64,000 nt of DNA from NCBI GenBank assembly GCA_965153455.1, contig OZ234496.1:3729207-3793206 (forward strand), given 5' to 3'. Under the pieces are notes generated by a model. That model worked only from the letters and a program-made list of their open reading frames with translations, made no database searches and was not told the DNA's origin. Shown in pieces: positions 14,652 to 27,016 of the stretch; the first letter of the stretch is position 1; each line of letters begins with the position of its first letter. The DNA is from Sphagnum compactum. Taxonomy: Eukaryota; Bryophyta; Sphagnopsida; Sphagnales. The translations under genes and the position numbers were made by a program.

Positions 14652-17303
14652 CACTAATAGAAATTGGCCAAATGTAACCACTTTATTTGCGACTACATGC
14701 AACTATTAGTTATTTGCAACTACATTTAGACATTTATGCAATTATTTCTTGTGTTGGTCATATTTGTGATTACACTGCAATTAGTTTACGACTATTTTGA
14801 TGTTCATCCTTACATGTGAACAACATCTAGTTTGGTTTTTATCCAAGAAAAACATTTTATGTCCCATTAGTTGTAAACGTGACCAATTTAATTATAACCC
14901 TATGAATATACAAAGGTGTATTTTGTGAATTCTAAGGAATATAGTTGGGTGTATTAAGATTTATAAATGTATATTTTGAACGTATATGAACAACCATATT
15001 ATATGTGTATTCAAGTATTATTATTAACATAAATGGCCTTGATATTGTGGTTACACTAATTAGTGTATATTTTGAATATATTAAAATTTTATATAAGATT
15101 TTACCAAATATATTGTGCCCATATTACAAATTTATCCACACCATCTTATTATACTTCTTTAAATTACTACAAATGACATTATTATTTTTTATTATTATTA
15201 TATGTATTTATATTAATTACATGTAATAAAAAATTAAATTTCAAAATTATCTTTGACTCAAATTTTTAGAATAGTAATATTTTACTACATAATGGTCATA
15301 ATGATGGTGATATTAGAATGATAGGAAAAATAATTATATAATTACTGAAATAATTACTAAAAATTTAATTTGTTATTATATTATTTTCAGATGATTAATG
15401 TACTTATAAAAAATTAAAATTTTATTTATTAAAAATTAAAAATTAAATTATAATAAATCATAGTAGCTTTAACAAGTGACATAATCATATATAATAATAA
15501 TAATAATAATTAGTTAACCTAGGTTAGCTACAAATTACATCATTATTATTATAAGTAATCAATTATGAAGTATTACTATATTATAATAATTACCATGAAA
15601 TATTAATCTATAGTTTTAAGTTTTTATATTTCAAGTTTATAATTAATATGTATTAATTATGAATTACTCAATGATTATAATCAATTACTGTTATATAGTT
15701 TTTATTTTCATATTTATTTAATCATTTTATTATAATTACTGTAGTAATTATAATGGAAATCTAATAAATTATTATACAAATGAAAAAATTATTTTTTAAG
15801 GAAAAATACACTTATTAAAATATAAAATATTTAGTGTGATAGTTCATAAATAGCTATAATGAGTGAAGTAATAATATGAATAATAAAAATAAAATAATTA
15901 ACCTTGGTTAGCAACTAGCTACAATAATAATTGATTAATGTCATTTTAATTATTAAATATTTACATTTATATTTATTATTAACTATTAAAATAAAATTAA
16001 TAATGGGAATAATTATAATAGTTAGCCTAGGCTAGGTCTTAATTAATTATTAAATTAGAAAAACTAGTACTAAATATTTATAACTAATATTTAATAATTA
16101 TTAATTACTGAATATTTTCGTTATTTTATTTATTTATTTGGTTACGAAATAATAATTAATTAGTTATTAAAATATTACCCAATTACTAGTTAATTAAATT
16201 GGTTGATAAATCATTATAGTTAATATATAATTTAAATTATATATTATTATTGTTTATCTAGTTAATAAATTAAGTAGTATTTTATATAACTAATAATATA
16301 GTTAATGAATAATCATAATATATTGATGATTATTACTATAAATAATTAGTTAGTTTCTAGTTTAATTGTTAGTTAATTTATTAGCAAGTTTATTAATTTA
16401 TTATTAAAATTTTATTCATTAAATAATTAATAAGTTTATTGGTTAATTTGTTAATTAGTTGATTTATTAGTTCATTAGTTAGTTCATTAGTTAGCTAATT
16501 AATTGTCACTTATCTATTTAATTACATACTTTTCAAGATGAGAATGAAAGGCAAAACATATGGGATAAATGTTTTAGTTGTAAGTCATTTACGACTAAAA
16601 AGTTCATTTTCTTCTTGAAAAGTATATAAACAATGTGTTTTGTTTTATATTTTCACATTTAAAAATATGGGCATATGGGATAAACCAATAAAAACAACTT
16701 AACCCAAAATAAAATATAAATATTCGTGTACTTACACCTAATTACCTATTTCTTTAACCTACCTACTTACCTACCTAAGTAGGTATTTGGCCTAGGTAGG
16801 TAAATAAGTTCTATCTAGATAGGTGTTTAGCCTAAATGGGTAGGTAGGTATATAGGTAGGTAGGTACCTAGTTCAACCTACATACCTAAATATTGATTTA
16901 AATTTAATTTGGACAAATCCAATTAATAAGCCACATGGCAAATTTATTGCACCATGTGTCGCAATCTAAACCATCCAAACATAAAAATCAAATGTTTTAG
17001 ATTATTTCAAAAATAATAATAAAATATTTTAATTATTAAAAATTGGGACACGTGGCAACACATAACTTGTTCCCATTGTTCATTAAAAAAGTCGCATCCT
17101 AGTTGCAAGCGACAATATGTATATGATTAGTCAAAAGATGAAGGTGTATTTTGTTGACTTTTTCATCCAAAATTTGTTGTCGATTACGACTAGTGTCAAT
17201 GTGACTTGTCCAACGTGACTATTAGGATTTTAGTTGCAAATGTTGTTTGCAACTAAAACTTAGTTGCAGGGACCAATTGCAAAATGGTCATTTTCTTCTA
17301 GTG
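14652..17303. mobile_element. Non-autonomous CACTA-like (En/Spm type) DNA transposon
   Basis: The left end starts CACTAATAGAAATTGG and the right end, read inward on the minus strand, starts CACTAGAAGAAAATGACC. The element is flanked by a 3-bp direct repeat CCT (14649-14651 and 17304-17306), the target-duplication length of CACTA elements. Subterminal regions are rich in TTGCAAC/GTTGCAA and GCGAC/GTCGC motifs, as expected for transposase-binding repeats. The 2.65 kb interior is extremely AT-rich and includes a GGTA-repeat block at about 16750-16875. No transposase frame is visible, so movement would need a transposase in trans. Class is inferred from termini and flanks only. Confidence 0.75.
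16750..16880. repeat. GGTA/TACC short-repeat block
   Basis: Runs of CTACCTACC and GGTAGGTAGG in both orientations inside the CACTA-like element. A matching block lies at about 56915-57240, also upstream of a CACTA-type right end. Confidence 0.85.
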
Positions 17304-17306
17304 CCT

Positions 17307-18039
17307 CTACTTTTCTCCCAAAGGGTAGACCTTTACTTTTTCTTCAAGCCAGCCCCCTCCTCCACCTCTTCATCTTCCTTTTCTATCAAGCCCGACACAA
17401 GATCCATGTATCTCTCCCAACTTTGCCCTTGAGAAGAACGCCCACCAAAACCACCTTGAACAACCACCATCACCACCTACTATTGGGTTGGGCGCATTTG
17501 GGCAACCCACCTTCTCATGATGTAGCAACCCCCTCATGTGAACTTGCCTTTTCATGATGTATCCAGTCCCACAAGCTCCCACATTACTTATCATCACTCT
17601 TCATTACTCTCCCACTGTTTCACACACCATTCATCACTTAGAAGAATGAGGGTGGTCAACAAACTGTAGGAAGAAGGAAAGTTGTTGTCTTAACCTAACC
17701 TTAATATCTAGCACCTTTCTAAAAGCTCTAGCCACCATAGCCATACCTTCTTACCCGGGAGATTTATCTGGCCCAGGCTAGGACGTGATAACCTTATCTT
17801 AACTTAGCCCAATGATCTTACCCCCCTCCCACACACCTTATCCTAACCAAGCCACCCATCCCCTATTAGTAGTTCATCCTAAATAAGATCATCCTATTAT
17901 CCTACTCCATGAACCCCAAATTAAAACCCTAAAGTTACTTCATCCCAATGGGAATTATGAACTTCATGTATTTGCGCCTCTTTTAATTATCTTTCCACCA
18001 AATCTTTTATTTATTTCCTACCCATAAACTCTATGGCAA
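17307..18039. other. Intergenic, no gene seen
   Basis: Pyrimidine-rich sequence with short frames lacking recognisable motifs. Confidence 0.5.
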
Positions 18040-21000
18040 ATTCACATGCTACAAGTAGAATGACGTTCCCCCCTTCTGTCAACTCATCCCAAGGGTGTTG
18101 GTATCCATTATCGATAGTAAGAACTACTTGCTTCAAGTCCTCCAAAAGAATTTCTTGGTGTTGATGTTGCTTGAAAGAAATTCACTACTTCACACACTAT
18201 GTGCGAATGATTCCTTCCACAAGTGTCACCCCTTGACATCCATTTGGAACAGCACAACGTTCTTGAATGTGTTTCATGATATGTTGATGAAAAAAATCCA
18301 AAGCTTCATCAAAAGTCTTGGACTGTGAATATACCAACACATCAATGTGGGTGCCCACTTTTGCATTGTATTCCAAAACAATTTCCACACAATTGAACAT
18401 TATATGAAACCTTCTTTTGGTGTGTATAATGCTCTTGTGCCATTATCCAACCGCGAGAACTTGTTGTGCAAAACAACTTGTAGAAATATGAACAACCACA
18501 AAATCAAGTTCCAAATTAAAAAAATTATTAGGATTAAATTAACTTGAATGGAATGGCTTCTAGAATACATGATACATGGTCTTGTATCAACCTTCTCATT
18601 TATTCGGAATGATTTGAACACAAGCTTTTGCAACATATCTCCCCAACTTAACTAAGAATGGTGAAATAACTTATTTGGAGTTGAAAAAAGAAACCTCGAG
18701 GTATGAAGGTGCACTCTTGGTCATCACATTGGAGCCTCTTTCCAAAATATATCAAATTGCTACTTGGACTTTGTTGTGACCAATTCCAAAATTTGTCCTT
18801 GATCAATGTTCAAAATTGTTGGCAGGACCAATTTACTATCATTTTTAGACCCAATTGTCCTTTCAAAGCATAACTCTAGCTTCAACATGAGCTCCAACAA
18901 ATTTTGCACCGTGATGTATGACGAGCTCCTATGGTAACCAGGGTCATGAGAAGATTTCAAGGAATCATTCAAAACCTTCTCCAAGTATGCCCTTGATGTG
19001 AAACCATCCTTATTTATGGCGGAGGAAAGTTTAGCACAGTCATCATTTATTTTGATTAGATGACCCATCACTTAGTGGCAAAACCAATCCAAATTCCCAA
19101 CTAGAAATCTTCAAACTAAATGATGTCTCCATAATTATGCATGTTTCTTGCCATTGTTTTGTGCCTTGCTTCTACCACACTTCCTTCAGCAATTACTTTG
19201 ACCAAACTTGGCAAATATGTCTCTTGACATAAGTCTAAAAAGGTTTTCCAATTCATCATCAGGGTTTTTGGATTTTGGGTCATCCAATGTTTCAAAGTTG
19301 ATTGGACTTCATTGCACACCTTATATACAAGTGGCAATCTTTGAAGAACATTTGTTATGTTGGCTTCAAGAAAAGAAGCCACGATATTGGAGGATTCAAT
19401 GGAAAATCCATCAATATAAATTGGTTTTGATATCAAATCTACCCATTTAACAAATTGGGTTTTCAAACTTGTGATAGTGTCTTGTGCTCGAACAACAAAC
19501 CCATCATCTTTGTCAAAATGAGTCAAAACCATAATCACTTTTGGCTTGAAGGAAATCGTATTTTTGCTCTTGGAAGCGATGAATCGAAGCCAATATTCCA
19601 ACTCCTTGTGAATCTCGATGGGTTGTTTCAGCTTTGTTTTGGAAGGGAATCCTTCATCTCTTAGTACATATGGGCTACAAACCAAAAGGAACAAGGATGG
19701 GTTACTTGTGTCACTTAGATCCGGGAGCATGAAATAATGGAAGCCATGGAACTTTTCCTGACCCAATATTTCAAATAGACCACCTAATCCTTTGAGTGTT
19801 ATTCAAGCCATGCACCTTGATTCCACGTGTATGTTGTGTGGTTCCCTGAATCAATTGTTGACCCCCATCATTCTTCTTCAACATGAAGTCTTTGTAGGGA
19901 TTGAAAATGTTCTTGTTGATGACACTTTTGAACTTAATGGAATGAACCACCGCCTTGCACAAGGTTGTTTTGCCTACAAAAATCCACAATAATCATGTAT
20001 GCACACATGTTATGACATGCAAGATGAATAACTTTTACTGTGAATTGATCATAAAATATTAGTTTCCATGTGATGACATGCTTCAAGCAAAAACATCCAG
20101 TTTCAAATGGAAGACAAATTGATGCACTTGTGTAATTGGGGACATACCAACATATGGAAAGTCACAAAAAATTACTTTTGTAGATGTTGGTTTGGCCATT
20201 TTTAGCTCCATGAGATGTAACTCTTTGGATGCCACATTCTTTTCTAATTGTTTGTTGATGGTCACATCCTTGCCCTTTTTATCCAAAGGAGTGTCACACA
20301 ATTTATGTGTTTCAAGGTGAAATTGATGAATAGAATATCCATGATAGCAAGAAAAATAGTGCCCTTTACACCATCACACGAACCTAGGCCTAAGGTTTCC
20401 AAGGAATGATTATCTGCAAGGGATTATATAAGTTCTTGAACATGTGATTCAATTGTTAGAAAATGTTTCAAATTAAGATGTTTTATCAAAGAATTTTTCC
20501 TAAACATCCCTGCAATGCTAGCACCAAAGGAACTCATAAAATGAAAGCTCATGAAGGTGAAACTAGTGAGTGTAGAGTTGACTTGGTTCCCATTTTTGTC
20601 CATAATCAATGGTTGGACCAGTTCCTCCAAATCCAATTCCACTAAACTATCAAACTAATCGAGTTGAAGAATTTCAAGGGTGTGATTCATTCCTAATGTT
20701 TTTCCAAAGCCAAAAACTGGTAAGTTAAACTCACGTTTACCAAGTGTGGCTAGTTTGAAACATTTGAAGCTTGTATTTTGATAGAGCATAACCACTAATT
20801 TTTCCACAAGATCTAAAACAAGATGCATTGTAACAACAAAATTAGCCATGACTATGGTATGATTCATGTAGAGACCTTGCAAAAGCAGTTCAATAACATT
20901 CCAGCCATAAATTAGTCCGCAACACAAAAATAAGGTCTTCAAATTAATGCTCTTGACAATGGTAGGCACCAATTCCTTCAAACCCACTCATGAAAAATTC

Positions 21001-21206
21001 CATCGACATGTAACATCTTTGTCAGCTTATGGTTTCTCAAGCTGATTGTTGCTACAATCAGTTTTGCATTGATGACATTCCATTTTCAAGCACACCATCT
21101 CCAACTTGTCATAAAAAATTCCAAGGCGTTCCACCTCGTCAAAAATTCCAAGGTGTTCCACCACAACATCGTTAGATGCAAGTATTTTAGAAACCTCTTA
21201 GACAAC
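18040..21206 (-). pseudogene. LRR-Roc-COR (ROCO family) GTPase pseudogene
   Basis: ROCO proteins couple leucine-rich repeats to a Ras-like Roc GTPase and a COR dimerisation domain. On the minus strand, in order: LRR segments about 21200-20340 (for example NHTLEILQLD; KHLNLKH; NHSLETLGLG); a Roc P-loop (DFPYVGKTTL) split by a 174-bp GT-AG intron 20147-19974; later Roc at 19766-19400 (GQEKF, LLVCSP, LTHFD as an NKxD-like motif); then COR-like sequence from about 19350 through 18760 (KLELCFE) to about 18100. It is broken by stops (TAG 20657-20655, TAA 20426-20424, two TAGs near 19110-19090) and at least two frameshifts (about 19770 and 19070). The first P-loop Gly is replaced by Asp. A chromovirus interrupts its LRR region. 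Family assignment is from pattern recognition and is good but unsearched. Confidence 0.75.
19974..20147 (-). other. Relic intron in the ROCO pseudogene P-loop
   Basis: GTATGT donor and TTTTTGTAG acceptor restore the frame across the Walker A motif. This indicates a once-spliced gene rather than a retrocopy. Confidence 0.65.
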
Positions 21207-21211
21207 ATTAG
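21207..21211. repeat. Target-site duplication ATTAG, left copy
   Basis: Directly abuts the LTR and is matched by ATTAG at 27284-27288. Confidence 0.9.
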
Positions 21212-21478
21212 TGTTATGGACCGACTACAAACAAGTGGAGAATTACAAGACAAGACAAGCTTTATTGATCCATCAACTGGTGTTGATTTGCTAAAGGGTT
21301 GTTCCCCAGACTATCTCCTTTTATAACCCTGAGCCATACTAGTCCCAAAATATCCTAGACCATGATATTGCCAAAAGTATCCCAAAATATCCTAGGCCAT
21401 GATATTGCCAAAAGTATCCCAAAATATCCTAGGACATGACATTGCCAAAAGTATCCCAAAATATCCTAGGCCATGACA
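21212..21478 (-). repeat. 3' LTR of the chromovirus
   Basis: Contains about 3.5 copies of a 37-bp unit (AAAATATCCTAG... to GTATCCC). On the minus strand it also has a TATAAAA box (21319-21325) and AATAAA. Confidence 0.95.
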
Positions 21479-21491
21479 TTATCCTCTCCTC
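21479..21491 (-). promoter_or_regulatory. Polypurine tract overlapping the pol stop codon
   Basis: Minus-strand GAGGAGAGGATAA immediately precedes the 3' LTR. Its TAA (21481-21479) is also the pol stop codon. Confidence 0.8.
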
Positions 21492-24400
21492 AAGCGACAT
21501 CTTCTAGATGGAGCCGGTTTGTTAGGATATCGTTGGTGAAACCGATTAACTAAGTCTTGGGCATGAACTAGGTTTCCAGCAGGCTCCCAAGTAGCTTCAG
21601 AAGGAGGATAACCTCGCCAAAAGACAAGGTACAGGAGCTTTCCACGAATCTTCTTGGAGTCCAAGACCTCCTGAACTTCAAACTCTTTTTGGCCTTCAAT
21701 TTCGACTGGAGCTGGGGGTTCTTGATGACGTTCTGGGATCGGGTTTTCATGATAGGGCTCAAGCAGGGAGACATGGAAAACATTGTGGATTTTGAACTGG
21801 GGTGGAAGCTCCAACTGGCAAGCCACTAGACCAACCAATTTGGCGATTTTGAAAGGTCCGAGGCACTTGTAATCCAACTTGGCACATGGGCGAGTGGTAG
21901 CAATGTTCTTTCTGAGAAGCCAGACCTTGTCTCCAACCTTGAAGTTTGGATGGTCCTTGCGTCGGCGGTCTGCTTGCTTCTTTTGCCACTCCTGTGTTAG
22001 CTTGAGTTCTGCCATAAGGTTCTGTTGAACCTGTCCAAGCCTCGTGGCCCTTTCTTCAGCCGAGGGGTTTACGGAGTCTCCAGGAATTTCAAGGCTGAAC
22101 CTGGGATGAAAACCGTAATTGGCAAAGAATGGACTGATCCCGGTCGATGCATGTGTTGTGTTATTATAAGCAAACTCTGCTTGAGATAGTAGGTCCAGCC
22201 AGTCGTCCTATTGGTAGTTCACAGTGCAGCGAAGGTATTGCTCGAGTGTCTGGTTTGTCCGTTCGGTTTGTCCATCTGTCTCAGGGTGGAAAGCTGAAGA
22301 TAGCCGAATGTCAACTCCAAGAAGCTCGAATAGACGATGCCAGAACTTGGATGCAAACTAAGGACCTCTGTCGGACACAATTTCCTCGGGGAGTCCATGC
22401 AGTCGGACGATCCCGTCCAGAATTAACTGAGCTGTCTCTTCTGCCGTGATTGACTTGGAACAAAGGGTGAAATGGGCCATTTTGGTGAGTCGATCGACCA
22501 CAACCAGTATTGAATTCTTGGTTCTGACAGTAGGGAGGTCCGTGATGAAGTCCATTGCAATAGATCCCCAAGGTCGGCTAGGAATCGACAGAGGCTGTAG
22601 GAGTCCAAACGGGCGATGCCTGGGAGCCTTGGATCGAGCACATGTATCACAAGACTTGACATACTCCCGTAGCATCTTGTTCATTTTGGGCCACCAGTAA
22701 GTCCTTGACACTAGTTCGTGAGTCCGTGCCATTCCAAAGTGACCTGCCAGGGTGTTGTCGTGGCATTCCCTTAGGATTTTTAGGCGTATAGGTCCTTCGG
22801 GTACATAAATCAGGTTATTTCGAAGGAGAAGTTCGTCTTGCTGCTCAAATTGATCCAAGTCATCACGATTTGGGTTCCTTTGTCGTTCCTGGAGTTCCTT
22901 CTTGATGTTGGTAGCCCAGGTGTCTTCCTCAGTTGCTATCTTGATGTCCCTGACAAGGTATGAGTCTGGGAGGGTGCTGATTGTTGCTGCAACTCGAAAT
23001 TGCTTGGGGTTGAGTAAAGTCTGGTTCTGCTGGCCGTAGGCCTCATCCCCCGCTCGAAGTTCATATTCTGAACGACGAGATAGCGCGTCAGCTTTCCCTT
23101 GCTGGGTGCCGGGTTGATACTGAATCTCAAAGTCGAAATCAGCTAGGAAGATAGACCAGCGTGCTTGGCGACGATTTAAGGTCCGAGTAGTTGTGAAATA
23201 AAGGAGATTCTTGTGATCTGTCAGAACTTGGACTCGATGTTGAGCTCCGGCAAGATACGGTCTCCACTGCTCGAATGCCGTGATGATTGCCAGGAGTTCC
23301 TTATCGTAGACCTGGTAGTTGATTTCGGCACTGGTTAACTTCTGTGAATAGAAAGCAACTGGATGCAGCAACCCATCTATTCCAAATTGAGATAGAATAG
23401 CTCCCAAGGCAAAATCTGAAGCGTCCGTTTCCACAATGAATGGCTTGGCAGGATCGGGATGTATCAGGATGGGTGTAGAGGTGAATGCCATCTTGAGAGT
23501 ATCAAAAGCAGCCTGGGCCGTTGGATTCCATGAGAAGGGCTTGTCTTTGCAAGTTAGGGTTATTAACGGTGTTGTGATCTTGGAGTAGCCTTTGATAAAC
23601 CGACGATAGAAGTTGGCAAACCCTAGGAAGCGTTGAACGTCCTTGACCGAGGATGGAGTAGCCCAACACTGGATGGTCTCGACCTTTGACTTGTCCATGA
23701 AAATGCCATCTGGAGAGATCACGTAGCCGAGGAACGCCACTGAAGATTTGTCGAATTCACATTTTTCCAACTTGGCGTATAAGCCATGCTCCCGCAGCGT
23801 CGCAAGCACCAATCGTACATGTTTGTCGTGGGTTTCCTAGTCCTTGGAAAAGATTAAAATGTCATCCAAATAGACCACGACAAATTCGTCCATGTAATCC
23901 CGGAAGATATCATTCATCAGATGCTGAAAGACTGCGGGTGCATTGGTGAGGCCGAAGGGCATGACCGTGTATTCAAAGTGGCCATAGCGTGTGCGGAAAG
24001 CTGTCTTCCATTCATCACCAGGGCGAATCCTGAGTAAGTTGTAGGCGCCACGGAGGTCAAGCTTGGTGAAGATCTTCCCGGTACGTAGTCGATCTAGGAG
24101 ACCTGAAATCAAGGGCAAAGGATATCGATTCTTTTTGGTTATCTTGTTGAGTCCACGATAATCCACACAAAGTCGAAGGGAGCCATCCTTCTTCTTGACA
24201 AACAAAATTGGGGCGCCGACTGGAGACTTGGAATGCTGAATGAACCCCTTGGCAAGATTTTCAGTAAGGTAATCACGCAGGGCTTGGAGTTCCGGTTCCG
24301 ATAGGCCATAGATAGGACCAAAGGGTGGTGAGTGTCCTTCTTCTAGATCAATCGGGCAGTCATATGGACTATGGGCGGGGAGCTGATCAACATTAATCTT

Positions 24401-25209
24401 TTCAAAAACATCAACAAAGTCCTTGTACTTCTTGGAAAGTTTGACAGGTGTTGATTCCGATTGGGGGTTTGTGGTGTTGGCTGGGTTGACATGGATGGCG
24501 AAGACTTGAAGATTCTTAGCAGCCCGATAGAAAGGGACAGCTCTATCAACGAAGATCTGGACAGGGTTGGTTTTCTGGGCAGAATTCTTGACAAGATTCT
24601 TGACAGGACAAGGTTTCGTTCTGACCAATCGGGGGTTCTTGACTGCAGGATTTGACATAACAGACTTGATAAAACTGGAATTGGTTCCGACCCTCTTTGG
24701 GTTCTCGACCACAGGGTTCTTGGCAGGACTGGACAAAGTGTTTTTCTGAGCGTGGGGTTCTTGAGAGGTGCATCGTTGTGCGCTGAAGGTGAGGGTTCTA
24801 GATCGCCAATCAATGATAGGGTTGTGTGCTTCTAGCCAAGGCAGACCAAGGATGATGGGATGGTGAGGGGTGGAAATGATGTTGAGAACAATCTTCTCCG
24901 TGTGCTTGCCGATACAGAGTTCTAGAGGGGTTGTCTCGTGTGTGATTGCACCAGAAGCAATGGTTCTCCCATCAATAACCTTTACCGGAACAGGGGTTGA
25001 CTTCTTGACCACAGGGATGTTGTGTTGGACGACAAATGTTTGGTCGATGAAAGAAGAGGTGGCGCCGGAGTCCACCAAAGCTGACACTTGTGGTATGTCT
25101 TCTGGAATACGAATGATGTCCACATACTGAGTGAAACTGGGACTGGGACCAACAGCGGAACAGGAGCCTTTGCAAAGGTGGTGTTGGGTGAGATCCAGTC
25201 GCACGGCTC
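21479..25209 (-). pseudogene. pol: pol of the chromovirus: PR-RT-RH-IN-chromodomain, with three in-frame TAGs
   Basis: Polyprotein for proviral DNA synthesis and integration. One minus-strand frame, with these landmarks: aspartic protease DSGA (about 25063-25075); reverse transcriptase ending in YLDD (23861-23872); RNase H acidic residues (ETDASDF, KELLAI, LTDHKN); integrase HHCC zinc motif (about 22770-22640) and D,D,E core; chromodomain (about 21660-21510, FWRGYP and ATWEP). TAG codons sit at 23839-23837, 22360-22358 and 22210-22208, all in frame and with no other disruption. The last two fall where the integrase family almost always has glutamine. The frame is -1 relative to gag and overlaps its end, so expression would need frameshifting, or an indel has occurred. 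It ends exactly at the 3' LTR. Confidence 0.93.
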
Positions 25210-26184
25210 CTACTGTGACTGGATGTTCTTGTTTTCCAACTCCTGGGGAGTTTCCACAGCTTGTACCTGAAGTTTGACAAGCTTTTGAGGGCATTGACGA
25301 GCTATATGCCCTGGGTTGCCACAATAAAGACATAGATTGTTTGTCCTTCGGCGAAGTTTCTCGGCTTCTGTCAAAGATTTAAACTTAGCTGTGTCGATCT
25401 GCATCGGAGCAGGTCCAAAAGAGGCAGGTCGGGCAACTGGTGTTGTTTGGGGAACTAAGGGGAGCGTAATAGGCCGACTGTTCCAAAGCTGGGCGTTGGA
25501 GGTGACTTTCTTTTCCTGGCGACGTTCGAACAGACGATTATCGCACCGAATTGCCTGGGTGATGGCTTCACTGAAGGAAGAAGGGTCTGCGAGTGTCAAC
25601 AAAAGATCTTGAACATCATCACAAAGCCCACAGCGAAACTGATCAATCAAGGCAGCTTCTCCCCAATTGACGTCACAGGCAAGCTGCCTGAATTCTGAAG
25701 CGTAGACGATGGCCGAACGTGTCCCTTGCTGGAGGCGACGCAGCTTGTTGGCTGAAGTCCTAGCCTTATCACTGTCCCCAAATACTGCTTCAAATTCCGC
25801 CATAAAGGCGTTGAAATCTTGTAGAAGAGGGGATGATGTTTCCAGGATGGGAGCAAACCATGCTGCAGCTGTCCCAGTGAGTAGGGTTCCAACGAATCCT
25901 ACACGAGTGGTGTCATCAAAATAACGACGGGGGTGTAGTTGCATGATCAGGCGTACCTGGCTGACAAAGCCTCGAAATTTGAGGCGCGTTCCATCAAACT
26001 TTTCTGGCAGACTAATCTTGGGTTCTTGGGCGGCCATTGCAAGAGCAGGAAGTACTAGGGCAGGAGGTGGTGGCTGATTCTATAGGCGGGTCACCGAGTC
26101 TCTAAGCACGGCATTTTCTTGTTGAAGGTGTTGAAGGGCGGCGAGGATTTGAGTGAGATCGATGTTGGATTCTGAGTTGTCCAT
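25210..26184 (-). pseudogene. gag: gag of the chromovirus with one in-frame TAG
   Basis: Capsid/nucleocapsid protein that packages element RNA. The frame opens at ATG 26184-26182 (MDNSES...) and is interrupted at codon 35 by TAG (26082-26080). Reading resumes in the same frame, with a downstream ATG at 26037 that would still give most of Gag. The capsid-like region includes the YASEFRQLACDV segment. A single CCHC zinc knuckle ([14 protein letters not shown]) sits near the C-terminus, as in other Ty3/gypsy Gags. The frame stops at 25212-25210. Confidence 0.92.
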
Positions 26185-26223
26185 GGTGGTAGTTCTCACA
26201 CTTTTGCGCTTTCAATCTTCAAA

Positions 26224-26880
26224 CTTGAAACTTCAGATGCTTGGATCTCTCTCAATACAAGTCCAAATGACATGAAGTTTCTCTCACACATATATTCCTA
26301 TATGATCTATAAGATCACAAAGTTACAGACGGAAAAAAACTTAAACAAAGGAGATATGACCAAAAAACCAGATCTGCACTTGAAACTTCAGATGCTTGGA
26401 TCTCTCTCAATACAAGTCCAAATGACATGAAATTTCTCTCACACATATATTCCTATATGATCTATAAGATCACAAAGTTACAGACCCAAAAAAGCTTACA
26501 CAAAGGAGATATGACCAAAAAACCAGATCTGCACTTGAAACTTCAGATGCTTGGATCTCTTTCAATACAAGTCCAAATGACATGAAATTTCTCTCACACA
26601 TATATTCCTATATGATCTATAAGATCACAAAGTTACAGACCCAAAAAAGCTTACACAAAGGAGATATGACCAAAAAACCAGATCTGCACTTGAAACTTCA
26701 GATGCTTGAATCTCTCTCAATACAAGTCCAAATGACATGAAATTTCTCTCACACATATATTCCTATATGATCTATAAGATCACAAAGTTACAGACCCAAA
26801 AAAGCTTACACAAAGGAGATATGACCAAAAAACCAGATCTGCACTTGAAACTTCAGATGCTTGGATCTCTCTCAAAACAT
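26224..26880 (-). repeat. 155-bp tandem repeat (4.2 units) in the chromovirus leader
   Basis: Units start at 26224, 26379, 26534, 26689 and 26844 (partial), each beginning CTTGAAACTTCAGATGCTTG, with only a few substitutions. It lies between the 5' LTR and gag, in the untranslated leader. Confidence 0.95.
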
Positions 26881-27016
26881 ATCCTTTTCTTTTGAAACTT
26901 TGAGAGTAGAAGCGTCCTATAGTCTTCTATAACCTTTCCAAGTTTCACTCCAATATACCTCTAGCTACTTACTGAAACAACAAAACAAACAAACAAGAAG
27001 AAGGAGCAGATCAAAC

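Noticed and set aside
19208-19664. Plus-strand frames in the 19 kb region
   Set aside because: Opposite strand of the ROCO pseudogene, whose motifs read on the minus strand.
24343-24813. Minus-strand 156-codon frame within pol
   Set aside because: Out of frame with the protease-RT polyprotein and without motifs.
26181-26880. CRISPR-like array
   Set aside because: The 155-bp units are contiguous tandem repeats without spacers in a plant retroelement leader.
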